Source of the DNA: Bin127 sp965221625
Lineage (GTDB): Bacteria; Chloroflexota; Dehalococcoidia; Lucifugimonadales; Lucifugimonadaceae
NCBI GenBank assembly: GCA_965221625.1
Contig: OZ244903.1
Span: 744,001 to 808,000, forward strand
Direction of reading: 5' to 3'
DNA length: 64,000 nt
The position numbers were made by a program, and so were the translations under genes. The notes under the pieces were generated by a model, which was not told the DNA's origin, did no database searches, and worked only from the letters and a program-made list of their open reading frames with translations. Below, piece after piece: positions 1 to 8,669 of this stretch (the first letter of the stretch is position 1; each line of letters opens with the position of its first letter).

Positions 1-2237
1 AATCTGGCCAACAGCCCGGAGGCAAGTTCGGCGATCGGCGCATCGGGGTAGTTTGGCACACTCAAGGTTCCGGGAAGAGCCTCACCATGGCCTTCTTCGC
101 CGGCGCGTTGGCGCGACATCCGGAGATGGAAAATCCGACGATCGTCGTTCTCACCGACCGCAACGATCTGGACGATCAACTCTTCTCGACGTTCTCACGC
201 TGTCAACAGCTACTTCGTCAACCACCGACGCAAGCCGAGAGTCGCGCCGATCTGCGGCGCAAGCTGTCGGTGGTTTCCGGTGGCGTAGTCTTCACCACCA
301 TCCAGAAGTTCTTCCCCGAGAAATCGGACGATGGATTTCCTACGCTGTCGGAACGCAGCAACATCGTCGTGATCGCCGATGAGGCACACCGCAGCCAGTA
401 CGACTTCATCGACGGTTTCGCCCGGCACATGCGCGACGCACTACCCAACGCATCGTTCGTCGGCTTCACCGGCACACCGATCGAGCTGCAAGATGCCAAC
501 ACACGCGCAGTATTCGGCGACTACATCAGCATCTACGATATGCAACGCTCCGTCCAAGATGGTGCCACGGTGCCCATCTACTACGAGAGTAGGCTCGCAC
601 AGCTGTCGCTCGACGAAGCGGAGAAACCGACTATCGACCCGGACTTTGAGGAAGCGACCGAGGGTGAGGAGGTTGAGCGCAAGGAGCGACTGAAGACGAG
701 GTGGGCGCAGCTCGAAGCGTTGGTTGGTGCCGAGAATCGGGTGAAACAGATCGCCGCCGACTTACTCGAGCACTTCGAGGAGCGATCGGAAACGATGGAT
801 GGCAAGGCGATGGTCGTCTGCATGAGCCGACGTATCTGCGTCGACCTCTACAACGAACTGGTGCGTCTGCGTCCCGAGTGGCATGACGAAGACGACGGCA
901 GAGGTGCCGTCAAGGTGGTGATGACGGGTTCGGCGAGCGATCCGTTGGAGTGGCAGCAGCACATCCGCAACAAGCCACGACGCGAGGAGTTGGCCAGACG
1001 GTTTCGAGACCCAGCAGACTCGTTCCGCATCGTGTTGGTGCGAGACATGTGGTTGACGGGATTCGACGCCCCGAGCTTGCACACAATGTATGCCGACAAG
1101 CCGATGCGCGGACACGGCTTGATGCAGGCGATCGCGCGCGTCAATCGGGTTTTCAGCAATAAACCCGGCGGTTTGGTGGTGGACTATCTCGGTCTGGCCG
1201 ACGATCTACGCAAGGCTCTCGCCACGTACACCGAGAGCGGCGGCCGGGGGAAGACGACCGTCGACCAGGAACAAGCGGTTGCGGTGATGCTCGAGAAGTA
1301 CGAGATTTGCCGAGGTCTATTTCACGGCTTCGATTGGTCGACGTTCACCACTTGTGAAGTCACCGACCGATTGGATCTGATAGCCGGAGGACAAGAGCAC
1401 ATTCTTGCGCAAAAGAACGGCAAGGATCGGTGCCTGAAGGCAGTCCGAGAATTGAAGCAAGCGTTCGCACTCTCCGTTCCGCACGCTGAAACGAAGCGGA
1501 TCCGCGATGACGTGGCGTTTTTCGACGCCGTGCGTGTCGCGCTCGCCAAAGGCGCAGAGTTGGAGTCGCGCAGCGACGCGGAGCTCGACTTTGCGATCCG
1601 TCAGATCGTCTCGCGTGCGATGTCGGCTGGGGGAGTCCAAGACATCTTCGCCGAAGCCGGATTGAAGAAGCCCGACATCTCGGTCTTGTCCGACGAGTTC
1701 TTGGCAGAAATTCGAGGTATGCCGCGTCGCAACCTGGCGGTGGAGTTGTTGCAGAAGTTGCTTCGCAAAGAGGTCGCTGACACGCGTCGAGAGAACGTGG
1801 TGCAAGCGAGGTCGTTTGCCGAGATGCTGGAGCGGACGTTACGCCGCTATCAGAACCGCGCAATCGAAGCGGCACAGGTGATCGAAGAACTGATACAGCT
1901 AGCTCGAGAGTTGCGTGAGGCGAGGCAGCGCGGCGAGGATCTTGGTCTCAGCAATGACGAGCTCGCATTCTACGACGCTCTGTATGTCAACGACAGTGCG
2001 GTAAAGGTGATGGGCGACGAAAAGTTGCGAGACATCGCGCGGGAGCTCGCCACCACAGTCAAAAACAGCACCACCATCGATTGGACTGTGCGAGAGAATG
2101 TTCGCGCAACATTGAGAGCCAACGTAAGTCGTTTGCTGCGCAGACACGGCTACCCGCCCGACAAGCAAAAGAGGGCAACAGACACCGTCCTCAAGCAAGC
2201 CGAAGTACTGTCAGAGTCCCGCTTAAACGAGCGTTGA
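1..2237 (+). CDS. hsdR: Type I restriction enzyme R subunit (HsdR), 5' end outside window
   Basis: This is the motor and nuclease subunit of a type I restriction complex; only the ATPase motor and C-terminal part are inside the window. The frame is open from base 3, upstream of the first ATG at 87, and encodes the Walker A segment VVWHTQGSGKSLTM across bases 48-89, so the gene clearly begins before the window. Motif II follows as VVIADEAHRSQYD, then motif III VGFTGTPIE. A second RecA-like domain contains VLVRDMWLTGFDAPSLHTM and QAIARVNRVF. The C-terminal 300 residues are charged and helical, like the DUF3387-type tail of HsdR. The PD-(D/E)xK nuclease domain and any hsdM and hsdS lie outside, so whether the system is intact cannot be judged. 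The family assignment is secure. Confidence 0.95.
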   Translation, partial: SGQQPGGKFGDRRIGVVWHTQGSGKSLTMAFFAGALARHPEMENPTIVVLTDRNDLDDQLFSTFSRCQQLLRQPPTQAESRADLRRKLSVVSGGVVFTTIQKFFPEKSDDGFPTLSERSNIVVIADEAHRSQYDFIDGFARHMRDALPNASFVGFTGTPIELQDANTRAVFGDYISIYDMQRSVQDGATVPIYYESRLAQLSLDEAEKPTIDPDFEEATEGEEVERKERLKTRWAQLEALVGAENRVKQIAADLLEHFEERSETMDGKAMVVCMSRRICVDLYNELVRLRPEWHDEDDGRGAVKVVMTGSASDPLEWQQHIRNKPRREELARRFRDPADSFRIVLVRDMWLTGFDAPSLHTMYADKPMRGHGLMQAIARVNRVFSNKPGGLVVDYLGLADDLRKALATYTESGGRGKTTVDQEQAVAVMLEKYEICRGLFHGFDWSTFTTCEVTDRLDLIAGGQEHILAQKNGKDRCLKAVRELKQAFALSVPHAETKRIRDDVAFFDAVRVALAKGAELESRSDAELDFAIRQIVSRAMSAGGVQDIFAEAGLKKPDISVLSDEFLAEIRGMPRRNLAVELLQKLLRKEVADTRRENVVQARSFAEMLERTLRRYQNRAIEAAQVIEELIQLARELREARQRGEDLGLSNDELAFYDALYVNDSAVKVMGDEKLRDIARELATTVKNSTTIDWTVRENVRATLRANVSRLLRRHGYPPDKQKRATDTVLKQAEVLSESRLNER

Positions 2238-2488
2238 CCGGGTGCGGGCATATCACCAACAACCGCTGACAACGACCGGTCATCACAAGGTTACCGAAGC
2301 GCGGCCCCGCACGCACCAACCTTCGCGTTGCGGTTCGCAGGTTCGCCAACTAAACCGTAGGACTTCAACTTCATCGAAGGCAGTCTTAAACGCCAGTCGC
2401 CTGAATGCGAGGTCTGCCGATTAAACGAACTAGACCTATGCCAAACACCGCTGCGTCGTATTGAAAGGTTGAAATAGACGCTGAAAGT
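2238..2488. other. Intergenic stretch with no recognised gene
   Basis: The 250 bases between the hsdR stop and the CCA end of tRNA-Glu hold only short, unconvincing frames. I see no clear terminator or promoter in them. With the tRNA and its flank, the interval between protein genes is about 410 bases. Confidence 0.6.
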
Positions 2489-2565
2489 TGGTACCCCGTA
2501 CGGGATTCGAACCCGTGATCTCCGGCTTGAAAGGCCGACGTGCTAGGCCGCTGCACCAACGGGGC
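2489..2565 (-). tRNA. tRNA-Glu (anticodon TTC)
   Basis: Read on the minus strand, the acceptor stem GCCCCGT pairs with ACGGGGT (with a G-U at the first pair), followed by discriminator A and an encoded CCA. The anticodon arm is TCGGC-CTTTCAA-GCCGG, giving anticodon TTC. The T arm contains GGGTTCGAATC. Confidence 0.97.
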
Positions 2566-2647
2566 GTGTTGAGAGTTCAGAGCGACTTGCCCAAGCACAC
2601 AAGAATAACACCGCAACCTCTGAAACCAGTGAACAACCCAGCGCGAT

Positions 2648-4018
2648 ATGATGGGTTACGGCGCATCGACACAACAAGCGACGCGCCTTGTCGGGGGCTT
2701 CGGTGGAAGTCCGTCGACTTCTTGGTCGAAGATCTTGGTCAAGTTCAAATTGGCAACTCCCACAGCGACAACCGCACGAACTGAATCGACGACTGCCAGA
2801 TCGACTGGCGGCGCACGCATCGGCGACGAATCGCCTTGGTTGATGGTCGGCATCTCGGCCGGTCACGGCGTAAAGCACTTCGGCCAGGGCGCACTATTGG
2901 TGATGATGCCGTTTATCCGCTCGACCTTCGGATTGGGGGACGTCGCTTACGGCACGATCTTCACGCTGAACTCGATATCTTCGGGCGTGGCAAACGTGCC
3001 GGCAGGCATGCTGGCCGACATGTATCGGAAGCGCGTCGCTTGGCTGCTGGCGATCAGCATGGTGATGGTGGGCACCGGTTACTTCCTTATCGGCGTCAGT
3101 CCGTGGATATGGGTTATCGGCTTGTCTGTGGCAATCGTCGGATTCGGGACGAGCCTCTGGCATGCTCCCGCGTTCGGGACTTTGGCGGCGAGGTATCCGA
3201 AGAAGCGCGGTTTGGCGATGGCGGCGCACCTGACGGGTGCTCAGATCGGCAATACGACCAGCCCGGCGATCATCGGTTTCCTCTTGGGCGGTGCGATCGG
3301 AGGTTTCGAGTTCGTCGGATTCGAATGGCGACTGGTGGCCGCCGGGGTTTCGATTCCGATGTTCCTCACCGCGGTTGCGGTGTTATGGCGTTTCAAGACG
3401 GCTGGCGTGGAGGCCGATCACAATCTCGACTTGGTTGAGTATCTAGCTTCGGCACGTCGCTTAGTCACCAACTTCGGCGTGCTGGGTTTGGTGGTTTTGG
3501 GAGCGTTCCGAGGAGCCATCCATACGTCGTTTCAAGCGTTCATCGTGGTCTACATGAAGGAAACGCTCGAGATGTCTGCGTTCACGATAGGTTGGCACGT
3601 GTCGTTGCTCACCCTCGCCGGCATCGCGTCGACTCCGGTGATGGGTTGGTTGTCGGACCGCTTGGGTCGCAAACCGGTGATCTTCGTTGCGATGGCTTCG
3701 ATGGCGGCACTGCTCTTTCTTTTCCTGCCGTTCCACGAAGGCATCTGGTTCACGCTGTTGCTGGGAGCGATGGGCCTCTTCTTCTTCTCAGTGATGCCGA
3801 TCATCACTGCGGCGGCGATGGACCAGGTCGATCGCGGTTCGGAGGGTTCGGCGACCGCGTTGATGTTCGCTGGTGGTGCGGCGATCGGAGCGTTTTCGCC
3901 GATCGCAGCCGGGTTGGTGTACGAGAGTTGGGAGCTGACGGGTTTGATCGTATTCTGTGGGACGATCGCCGTGGTCGGTGCGTTGCTGGCGTTGCTGTTC
4001 CCGATGCGCCGGGTTTGA
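2648..4018 (+). CDS. Major facilitator superfamily transporter
   Basis: A 12-helix MFS permease by hydropathy; the substrate is unknown. The hydrophobic part begins near MVGISAGHGVKHFGQ. The loop between helices 2 and 3 is GMLADMYRKR, and the equivalent loop of the second half is MGWLSDRLGRKP, the two copies of the MFS signature D-R-x-G/K-R-[KR]. The protein ends with a last helix and the basic tail PMRRV. About 65 residues before the first helix are Ser/Thr-rich and have no helix, which is unusual. Translation may instead start at TTG 2750 or ATG 2843, so the listed start is the longest option and not certain. It stands alone, convergent with the downstream phosphatase gene. Confidence 0.85.
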   Translation: MMGYGASTQQATRLVGGFGGSPSTSWSKILVKFKLATPTATTARTESTTARSTGGARIGDESPWLMVGISAGHGVKHFGQGALLVMMPFIRSTFGLGDVAYGTIFTLNSISSGVANVPAGMLADMYRKRVAWLLAISMVMVGTGYFLIGVSPWIWVIGLSVAIVGFGTSLWHAPAFGTLAARYPKKRGLAMAAHLTGAQIGNTTSPAIIGFLLGGAIGGFEFVGFEWRLVAAGVSIPMFLTAVAVLWRFKTAGVEADHNLDLVEYLASARRLVTNFGVLGLVVLGAFRGAIHTSFQAFIVVYMKETLEMSAFTIGWHVSLLTLAGIASTPVMGWLSDRLGRKPVIFVAMASMAALLFLFLPFHEGIWFTLLLGAMGLFFFSVMPIITAAAMDQVDRGSEGSATALMFAGGAAIGAFSPIAAGLVYESWELTGLIVFCGTIAVVGALLALLFPMRRV

Positions 4019-4029
4019 GAGTGCCGAGC

Positions 4030-4524
4030 CTAGCGCGTCAACTGCTTAGGCTGCATCAAGGTCGTCAGGGTAGCGGATCCTGGTACAACTGGCGCACCAT
4101 GCGTTTCGATTACGGCAACGGCACCGGTATCGAGTTCGGTTGCACCGTAGCGTTCGGCACCGATCAGCACTCCGGGTAGGTAGGAGAAGGTCGGGTCGTG
4201 CCCGACAATGACCACGGTGCCAGTCTCGTCGAGTTCTTGCAGTAAATCCAACGCTTCTTCGATCCCGTTGTGAGCGGAGAGACGTTCGTCGATGGTCGGT
4301 TCGGACCATCCCGCGTTGTCACAGAGGATTTGTGCGGTCTTGAGCGCGCGGGCATAGGGACTGGTGATGACTGTGGGTTCGCGGTCAACCAGTTTGACGA
4401 TTGCCTTGACCGATCTTTCCGTGCGCTTCTCGCCCTTCGCGGTGAGCGGGCGTTGGCTGTCGTCCGGCCAGTGCACCGGGTCGGCGTCATGTGCCTTTGC
4501 GTGCCTGAGAATTAGGAGCTTCAT
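4030..4524 (-). CDS. sixA: SixA-like phosphohistidine phosphatase (histidine phosphatase family)
   Basis: A small cytoplasmic phosphatase of the RHG branch. The N-terminal LLILRHAKA carries the catalytic Arg-His, and VIVGHDPTFSYLP carries the second catalytic His. TSPYARALKTAQIL matches the substrate-pocket region of SixA and phosphoglycerate mutases. The length of 164 residues is normal for SixA proteins, which remove phosphate from histidine of phosphotransfer proteins. No histidine kinase or HPt protein is nearby, so the actual substrate is open. The gene is convergent with the MFS gene, with 11 bases between the stops, and divergent from the giant surface-protein gene. Confidence 0.85.
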   Translation of the reverse strand: MKLLILRHAKAHDADPVHWPDDSQRPLTAKGEKRTERSVKAIVKLVDREPTVITSPYARALKTAQILCDNAGWSEPTIDERLSAHNGIEEALDLLQELDETGTVVIVGHDPTFSYLPGVLIGAERYGATELDTGAVAVIETHGAPVVPGSATLTTLMQPKQLTR

Positions 4525-4555
4525 GGCTTGCGAGACGGGGATTACCGAGGTGGGA

Positions 4556-4571
4556 TTTTGTTATGTTAACG
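4556..4571 (+). promoter_or_regulatory. Extended -10 promoter candidate for the first giant surface protein
   Basis: The string ttttgttatgttaacg contains TG-T-TATGTT (4559-4567), an extended -10 form. A near-identical string lies at 8611-8626 ahead of the paralogous gene, with two differences in 16 bases. Conservation between paralogs is the main support; no good -35 is visible. Confidence 0.5.
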
Positions 4572-4647
4572 GCTAGCGTCATCTACCGTCATTTGCTTGC
4601 GGTGATGGTGATGTTGTGACTCCGCGTCGTATCTCGATCCTCAACCG

Positions 4648-7600
4648 ATGCCTCAAGTCGTCCACAACATGTTCCGTCGTAAACACTCGCGCCAAGACTA
4701 TCGCTGGTGGCTGTACTTGGGCTGGGTTTCCGGTGCGGCACTGCTGCTGACACTCGCCGTGGCGGTGTTCACGCCGCATGAAGGATCGCGGATCATTGGT
4801 CAATCCACGAGTGCCGCTTGCTCCGATGCACCGGCGGAACCAAGGGACATCAAGGTGTGGGAGCACGATCGCGGACTTTTGGTCCAATGGGATGCGTGTC
4901 CAGATCACACGTATGAAGTGCGCTGGCGGCTGACGACTGAATCGCTGCCGGTGTATGAAGACTGGCCGATGACGGTCAATGTCGGAACCAAAGATGAGTA
5001 CGACATTCTTGGGTTCGACACTGACGACGACGGTGAGATTGAGAACGACGAGAGACTCGATAACGGTACGCGGTATTTGATCCAGCTGAGATCGATCCAC
5101 CGCGCCGACAATCGGATTCGACGAAGTCAGTGGGTCGACGATTACTTCGGGACGCCAGAAAGATGCGCAGATCTGCCGGAAATACCGACGAACGTCAAAA
5201 TGAGTGCGGGAGAGTCTACGCTTAGCATTTCGTGGCGCAGCTGCTCGGGGATGCGGACGCATCTGCGGTGGCGTGAGTCTACCGACCGCAGTTGGTCAAA
5301 TCCTGTCGACGCCGGGACCGCCGATGCGTATGTCATCTCTGATCTCGAGAATGGCGTCAAGTACGAGGTGCAACTCCGATCCGTATTGCCTACGCCGGCG
5401 CGCGTCCGGATGCCGAACGGCGACCCATATCGAACGGCATGGAGTGCAGCGTTTCCCGGAGTGCCCACGGCAGTGTGCACGGAGGGGCAGGCGATAACGC
5501 CCAAGGAGTTCGTAGTCGTACCGGGCGACGAGAAGCTCTTCGTCTCATGGCGTCCATGTCCTGACCATGAGTACGAATTGCGTTTTCGAAAGAGCGGCGA
5601 CGATTGGGAAAGTTGGGATGACGTCGGTTTCGACCGAGAAGTCATCCGGGGCCTGGATAACGGCGACCGTTACGAGGTGGAGCTGAGAGGCAGATTCGGG
5701 TCCAACACTAGTGTTGCCACCGCGCCCTATGCTACCCGTCCGCTGGCAGCACCTTCGGACAACCGTGCGCCGACTTGGGAACTGGGCGAACGTCGGATCG
5801 AGGTCGTAGAAAACCAGACCTACGAAGAGCCGATTGCGGTTTTCGAGGCGTCAGATAGAGATCTGTCTGACTACGTCGTTTACGAGATTAGCGCACGCGA
5901 CAAACCTGACATATTTCCGTTCACGATCAACGCATTGACAGGTGAGCTCTATCTTTACGACGTTCTTGACTACGAAACTGCGGATCGGTACACAATCACA
6001 GTCCAAGCTACTGACTTGGCGGGAGAGTCGATAACGCGCGAGTTAGTCGCCGTAGTCGTCGATTCGGCTGGGCCGGCGGCACCAATCATCACGCGCGCCT
6101 GCCCCACGCCAAGCGGAGTAAGCGTGGATTGGAACCGAGGTTCGCAATACGACTACGAGTTTCGCCGCAGACCTCTGGATTCGAATTCGGATCGAGAAGT
6201 TTGGATCGACACGACGGTATCGACGGTGGTTGACTTGCCACAAAACACGACGTGGGTATTCCAGGTGCGCGCCATCGACAAGGCGTCAGGTGAGCAAAGC
6301 AAGTGGTCTTCCGAGGTAGCGGTCCACGTCAGCAACGCGACGAACAACCGTCCGCAATTTCGTGAGGACGAGTTCTTCTTCGAAGCGACTGAAGAGCAGG
6401 CTGCTGGCTTACACATCGGATACGCCATCGCGTCGGATGAAGACCCATATTCATCGTTGCACTACCGAATCTTCGAAACGACACCTGAAGATGCGCCCTT
6501 CGAGATTAACCCGATCAGCGGCACGATCACGACAACGGGTCGCTTGGACTTCGAGACCGTGTCGCAGTATGAGTTATTCATCGGAGCGACGGATCCGTGC
6601 GGTTCCAGAGATTACGCCGACGTAACGATCACGGTGATTGACGACGGTGAGATCGACGTCGTACCGGAGGTGCCAGGCGCGCCGTCATTGATTACTCGGC
6701 ACAACCAATTGATTGCAGTATGGCCGACTGATTTCGAGGAAACCTACGACTTAGATTGGCGTCTGGCGTCAGGGGAGTATCTGTCGCGCCCCCAGGACTC
6801 GGATGCAGCCATGCCGCGCTTGGTAGACGTGCAATACGCGGAAACTGAATATGCGTTTCGACTTCGACGCGTTAACGCTGTTGGGCAGGCCGGTGACTGG
6901 TCTGAAGAGACGATCGCGCGAGGGGTCGGCGAACCGCCCAGCGTCGATCCGATCGTCGCACCTCGCCAGGGCCAGATTCTTGGTGGTGCCGTTCCGTACT
7001 TCGACACGCTCACGCTGAAGACTGGTCAAACGGTGTACCTAGGATTGGATCTCTTCGACATCGCCGGGAAGTTGGACAACTCGTTGTTGGATCACCGAGA
7101 CGTGTCGATCGTGTGGCGGGTCGAGGCGGGAGACATCTCGAATGTCAAGAGTCGGGTACTGACTTACACGGCACCTGATTCTGAGGGGCAGCACAGCTTA
7201 GAGGCTGTGGTCAAACAGACCGTGCCGGGCGGTCTTGTGCAATTCGACGTCGAAATAGTCGTTCACGTCATCGGCGAGCGCGGCAGTGTGAAGCCCCATC
7301 GAGTGGCAACGGAAGATCTGCCGCGGAGCGTGGTTTTCGAGGATACGGAGTATCGACCGATCTCAAATGCGTCGGCAGTCGAGTATCGTCCTTCATCAAG
7401 CCCCAAGACTATTTTCAAGGTTCGAGAGGAATCGGCGCCACCTTTCGAATGGGTCGGCGTGCACATCGCGCCTACGGCGATTCCGTCTGAAGTTGCGGAT
7501 CGGATCACAGGTTACACGCCGATCGGAGAATCGTTCGTGGCAGACTTCGTGAGTGCCCGCGGCGAGCCAATCGAGAACATGGTGTTCGGCAATCACGTGG

Positions 7601-8577
7601 CACTGTGCCTGCCCGTTCCCGAGGATTGGACACTTGCTTTGCCGTCGCTTGAGGTGATGAACGTCGAGCCAGACGGTACTTCGTCGGTGATGGTGTTGCC
7701 AGTGCGCTTCCAACCAGATCCGCTCCATAACGACCCGGCTTTGGTATGCGGTCATGCGACGAGTTTTGAAGGGCACTCGTTCATCGTCATTTCGGATGAC
7801 GCACCGCCGACTCCGACAGCTACGCCGATGGTCATCCCCACTGTTCCCACGATTCCAGCAGAAAGCCCAACTCCGACACCGACGCCGGTGCCTACGCAGA
7901 TCGTGTTGCCGTTGCCGTCACCGACGCCGATTGCATTACCGACCAACACACCGATTCCGACTCTAACGTCAACTCCTACGGCTGCCGCAACAGCAACCTT
8001 GACTGCAACCGCCACTTTGGTGCCTACCGCAACCTCAACGAATACACCGGTGCCTTCGCCGACGGCGACTCCAGTTCCAACCGACACACCATCCCCAACC
8101 GCACAACCACCGACCGCTACGCCATTGCCACCGGAGCCTACGTCGACTCCGAAACCTACTTCGACCGTCGTACCGTCGGCAACGTTAGCACCCACCTTAA
8201 CTGCAACTACCGTACCCGTTGCCATCGTTGAAGTGGTACCGACCGCTTCGAATACACCCAATCCAACACCGACGCCACTGCCGACCGCATCCCCGGAGTC
8301 GGTCGCGCCGCCCACTGAGGAATCCGGGGATGAGGGACAAAGTTCTGTGATCTACATCGCAATCGCCATTCTTTCGATAGTCGGAATCGCTATCGCCGCA
8401 TTCACCATCTACGCCACCCGCACGAGTTCGGTGGATACCTCAGAGGTAGATGAACTGGAAGTTGCTCCGGATATTGAAGAGTTGGAAGCGGAGGTATCGG
8501 AGGATGGTGACGCTGACGATGCGGATCGATACGAGGTGCTTCGGATCGAAGGTGCCAGCAACAAAAACCCCGATTAG
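4648..8577 (+). CDS. Giant membrane-anchored surface protein with FN3-like and cadherin-like modules
   Basis: A 1309-residue predicted surface protein. An N-terminal hydrophobic segment (about residues 24-45) acts as signal or anchor. Next come three fibronectin-III-like modules (about 55-165, 175-255, 280-355) with the repeated pattern 'VSWRPC..H.YELR' and 'LDNGDRYEVELR'. Then come a cadherin-like module (about 375-470, with INALTGELYLYDVLDYET), another FN3-like module, a second cadherin-like module (about 570-668, with INPISGTITTTGRLDFET) and a fifth FN3-like module. An Ig-like region and an unassigned beta-rich domain follow. A Thr-Pro stalk of about 170 residues leads to a transmembrane helix (VIYIAIAILSIVGIAIAAF) and an acidic tail of about 60 residues. 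Likely role: adhesion or cell-surface recognition (inference). ATG 4648 or ATG 4669 could be the start. The next gene is a shorter paralog. Confidence 0.85.
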   Translation: MPQVVHNMFRRKHSRQDYRWWLYLGWVSGAALLLTLAVAVFTPHEGSRIIGQSTSAACSDAPAEPRDIKVWEHDRGLLVQWDACPDHTYEVRWRLTTESLPVYEDWPMTVNVGTKDEYDILGFDTDDDGEIENDERLDNGTRYLIQLRSIHRADNRIRRSQWVDDYFGTPERCADLPEIPTNVKMSAGESTLSISWRSCSGMRTHLRWRESTDRSWSNPVDAGTADAYVISDLENGVKYEVQLRSVLPTPARVRMPNGDPYRTAWSAAFPGVPTAVCTEGQAITPKEFVVVPGDEKLFVSWRPCPDHEYELRFRKSGDDWESWDDVGFDREVIRGLDNGDRYEVELRGRFGSNTSVATAPYATRPLAAPSDNRAPTWELGERRIEVVENQTYEEPIAVFEASDRDLSDYVVYEISARDKPDIFPFTINALTGELYLYDVLDYETADRYTITVQATDLAGESITRELVAVVVDSAGPAAPIITRACPTPSGVSVDWNRGSQYDYEFRRRPLDSNSDREVWIDTTVSTVVDLPQNTTWVFQVRAIDKASGEQSKWSSEVAVHVSNATNNRPQFREDEFFFEATEEQAAGLHIGYAIASDEDPYSSLHYRIFETTPEDAPFEINPISGTITTTGRLDFETVSQYELFIGATDPCGSRDYADVTITVIDDGEIDVVPEVPGAPSLITRHNQLIAVWPTDFEETYDLDWRLASGEYLSRPQDSDAAMPRLVDVQYAETEYAFRLRRVNAVGQAGDWSEETIARGVGEPPSVDPIVAPRQGQILGGAVPYFDTLTLKTGQTVYLGLDLFDIAGKLDNSLLDHRDVSIVWRVEAGDISNVKSRVLTYTAPDSEGQHSLEAVVKQTVPGGLVQFDVEIVVHVIGERGSVKPHRVATEDLPRSVVFEDTEYRPISNASAVEYRPSSSPKTIFKVREESAPPFEWVGVHIAPTAIPSEVADRITGYTPIGESFVADFVSARGEPIENMVFGNHVALCLPVPEDWTLALPSLEVMNVEPDGTSSVMVLPVRFQPDPLHNDPALVCGHATSFEGHSFIVISDDAPPTPTATPMVIPTVPTIPAESPTPTPTPVPTQIVLPLPSPTPIALPTNTPIPTLTSTPTAAATATLTATATLVPTATSTNTPVPSPTATPVPTDTPSPTAQPPTATPLPPEPTSTPKPTSTVVPSATLAPTLTATTVPVAIVEVVPTASNTPNPTPTPLPTASPESVAPPTEESGDEGQSSVIYIAIAILSIVGIAIAAFTIYATRTSSVDTSEVDELEVAPDIEELEAEVSEDGDADDADRYEVLRIEGASNKNPD
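7804..8295 (+). repeat. Thr-Pro repeat region (stalk of first giant protein)
   Basis: In-frame imperfect repeats of ccgac/ccaac-type codon pairs encode TPTPTP-like sequence with Val, Ala and Leu interruptions. The stretch forms a proline-rich stalk just before the membrane helix. It resembles the stalk at 11191-11680 in both DNA and protein. Confidence 0.9.
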
Positions 8578-8610
8578 GTGCGTTTCAAAGTGCTGAAATG
8601 AACGATGGCG

Positions 8611-8626
8611 TTTTGCTATGTTTACG
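8611..8626 (+). promoter_or_regulatory. Extended -10 promoter candidate for the second giant surface protein
   Basis: ttttgctatgtttacg contains TG-C-TATGTT (8614-8622) and matches the element at 4556-4571. If used, transcription would start near 8629, downstream of the ATG at 8598. This favours ATG 8670 as the translation start. Confidence 0.5.
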
Positions 8627-8669
8627 CCATCGATATCACACTCTGCCTTACTCGTCGCTTCATCTCCCT

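Noticed and set aside
7752..8315. Long minus-strand frame rich in Gly-Val repeats opposite the Thr-Pro stalk
   Set aside because: It is the antisense reading of the Thr-Pro coding repeats; the repetitive Gly-Val pattern follows directly from them. The same holds at 11057-11710 and 49486-49752.
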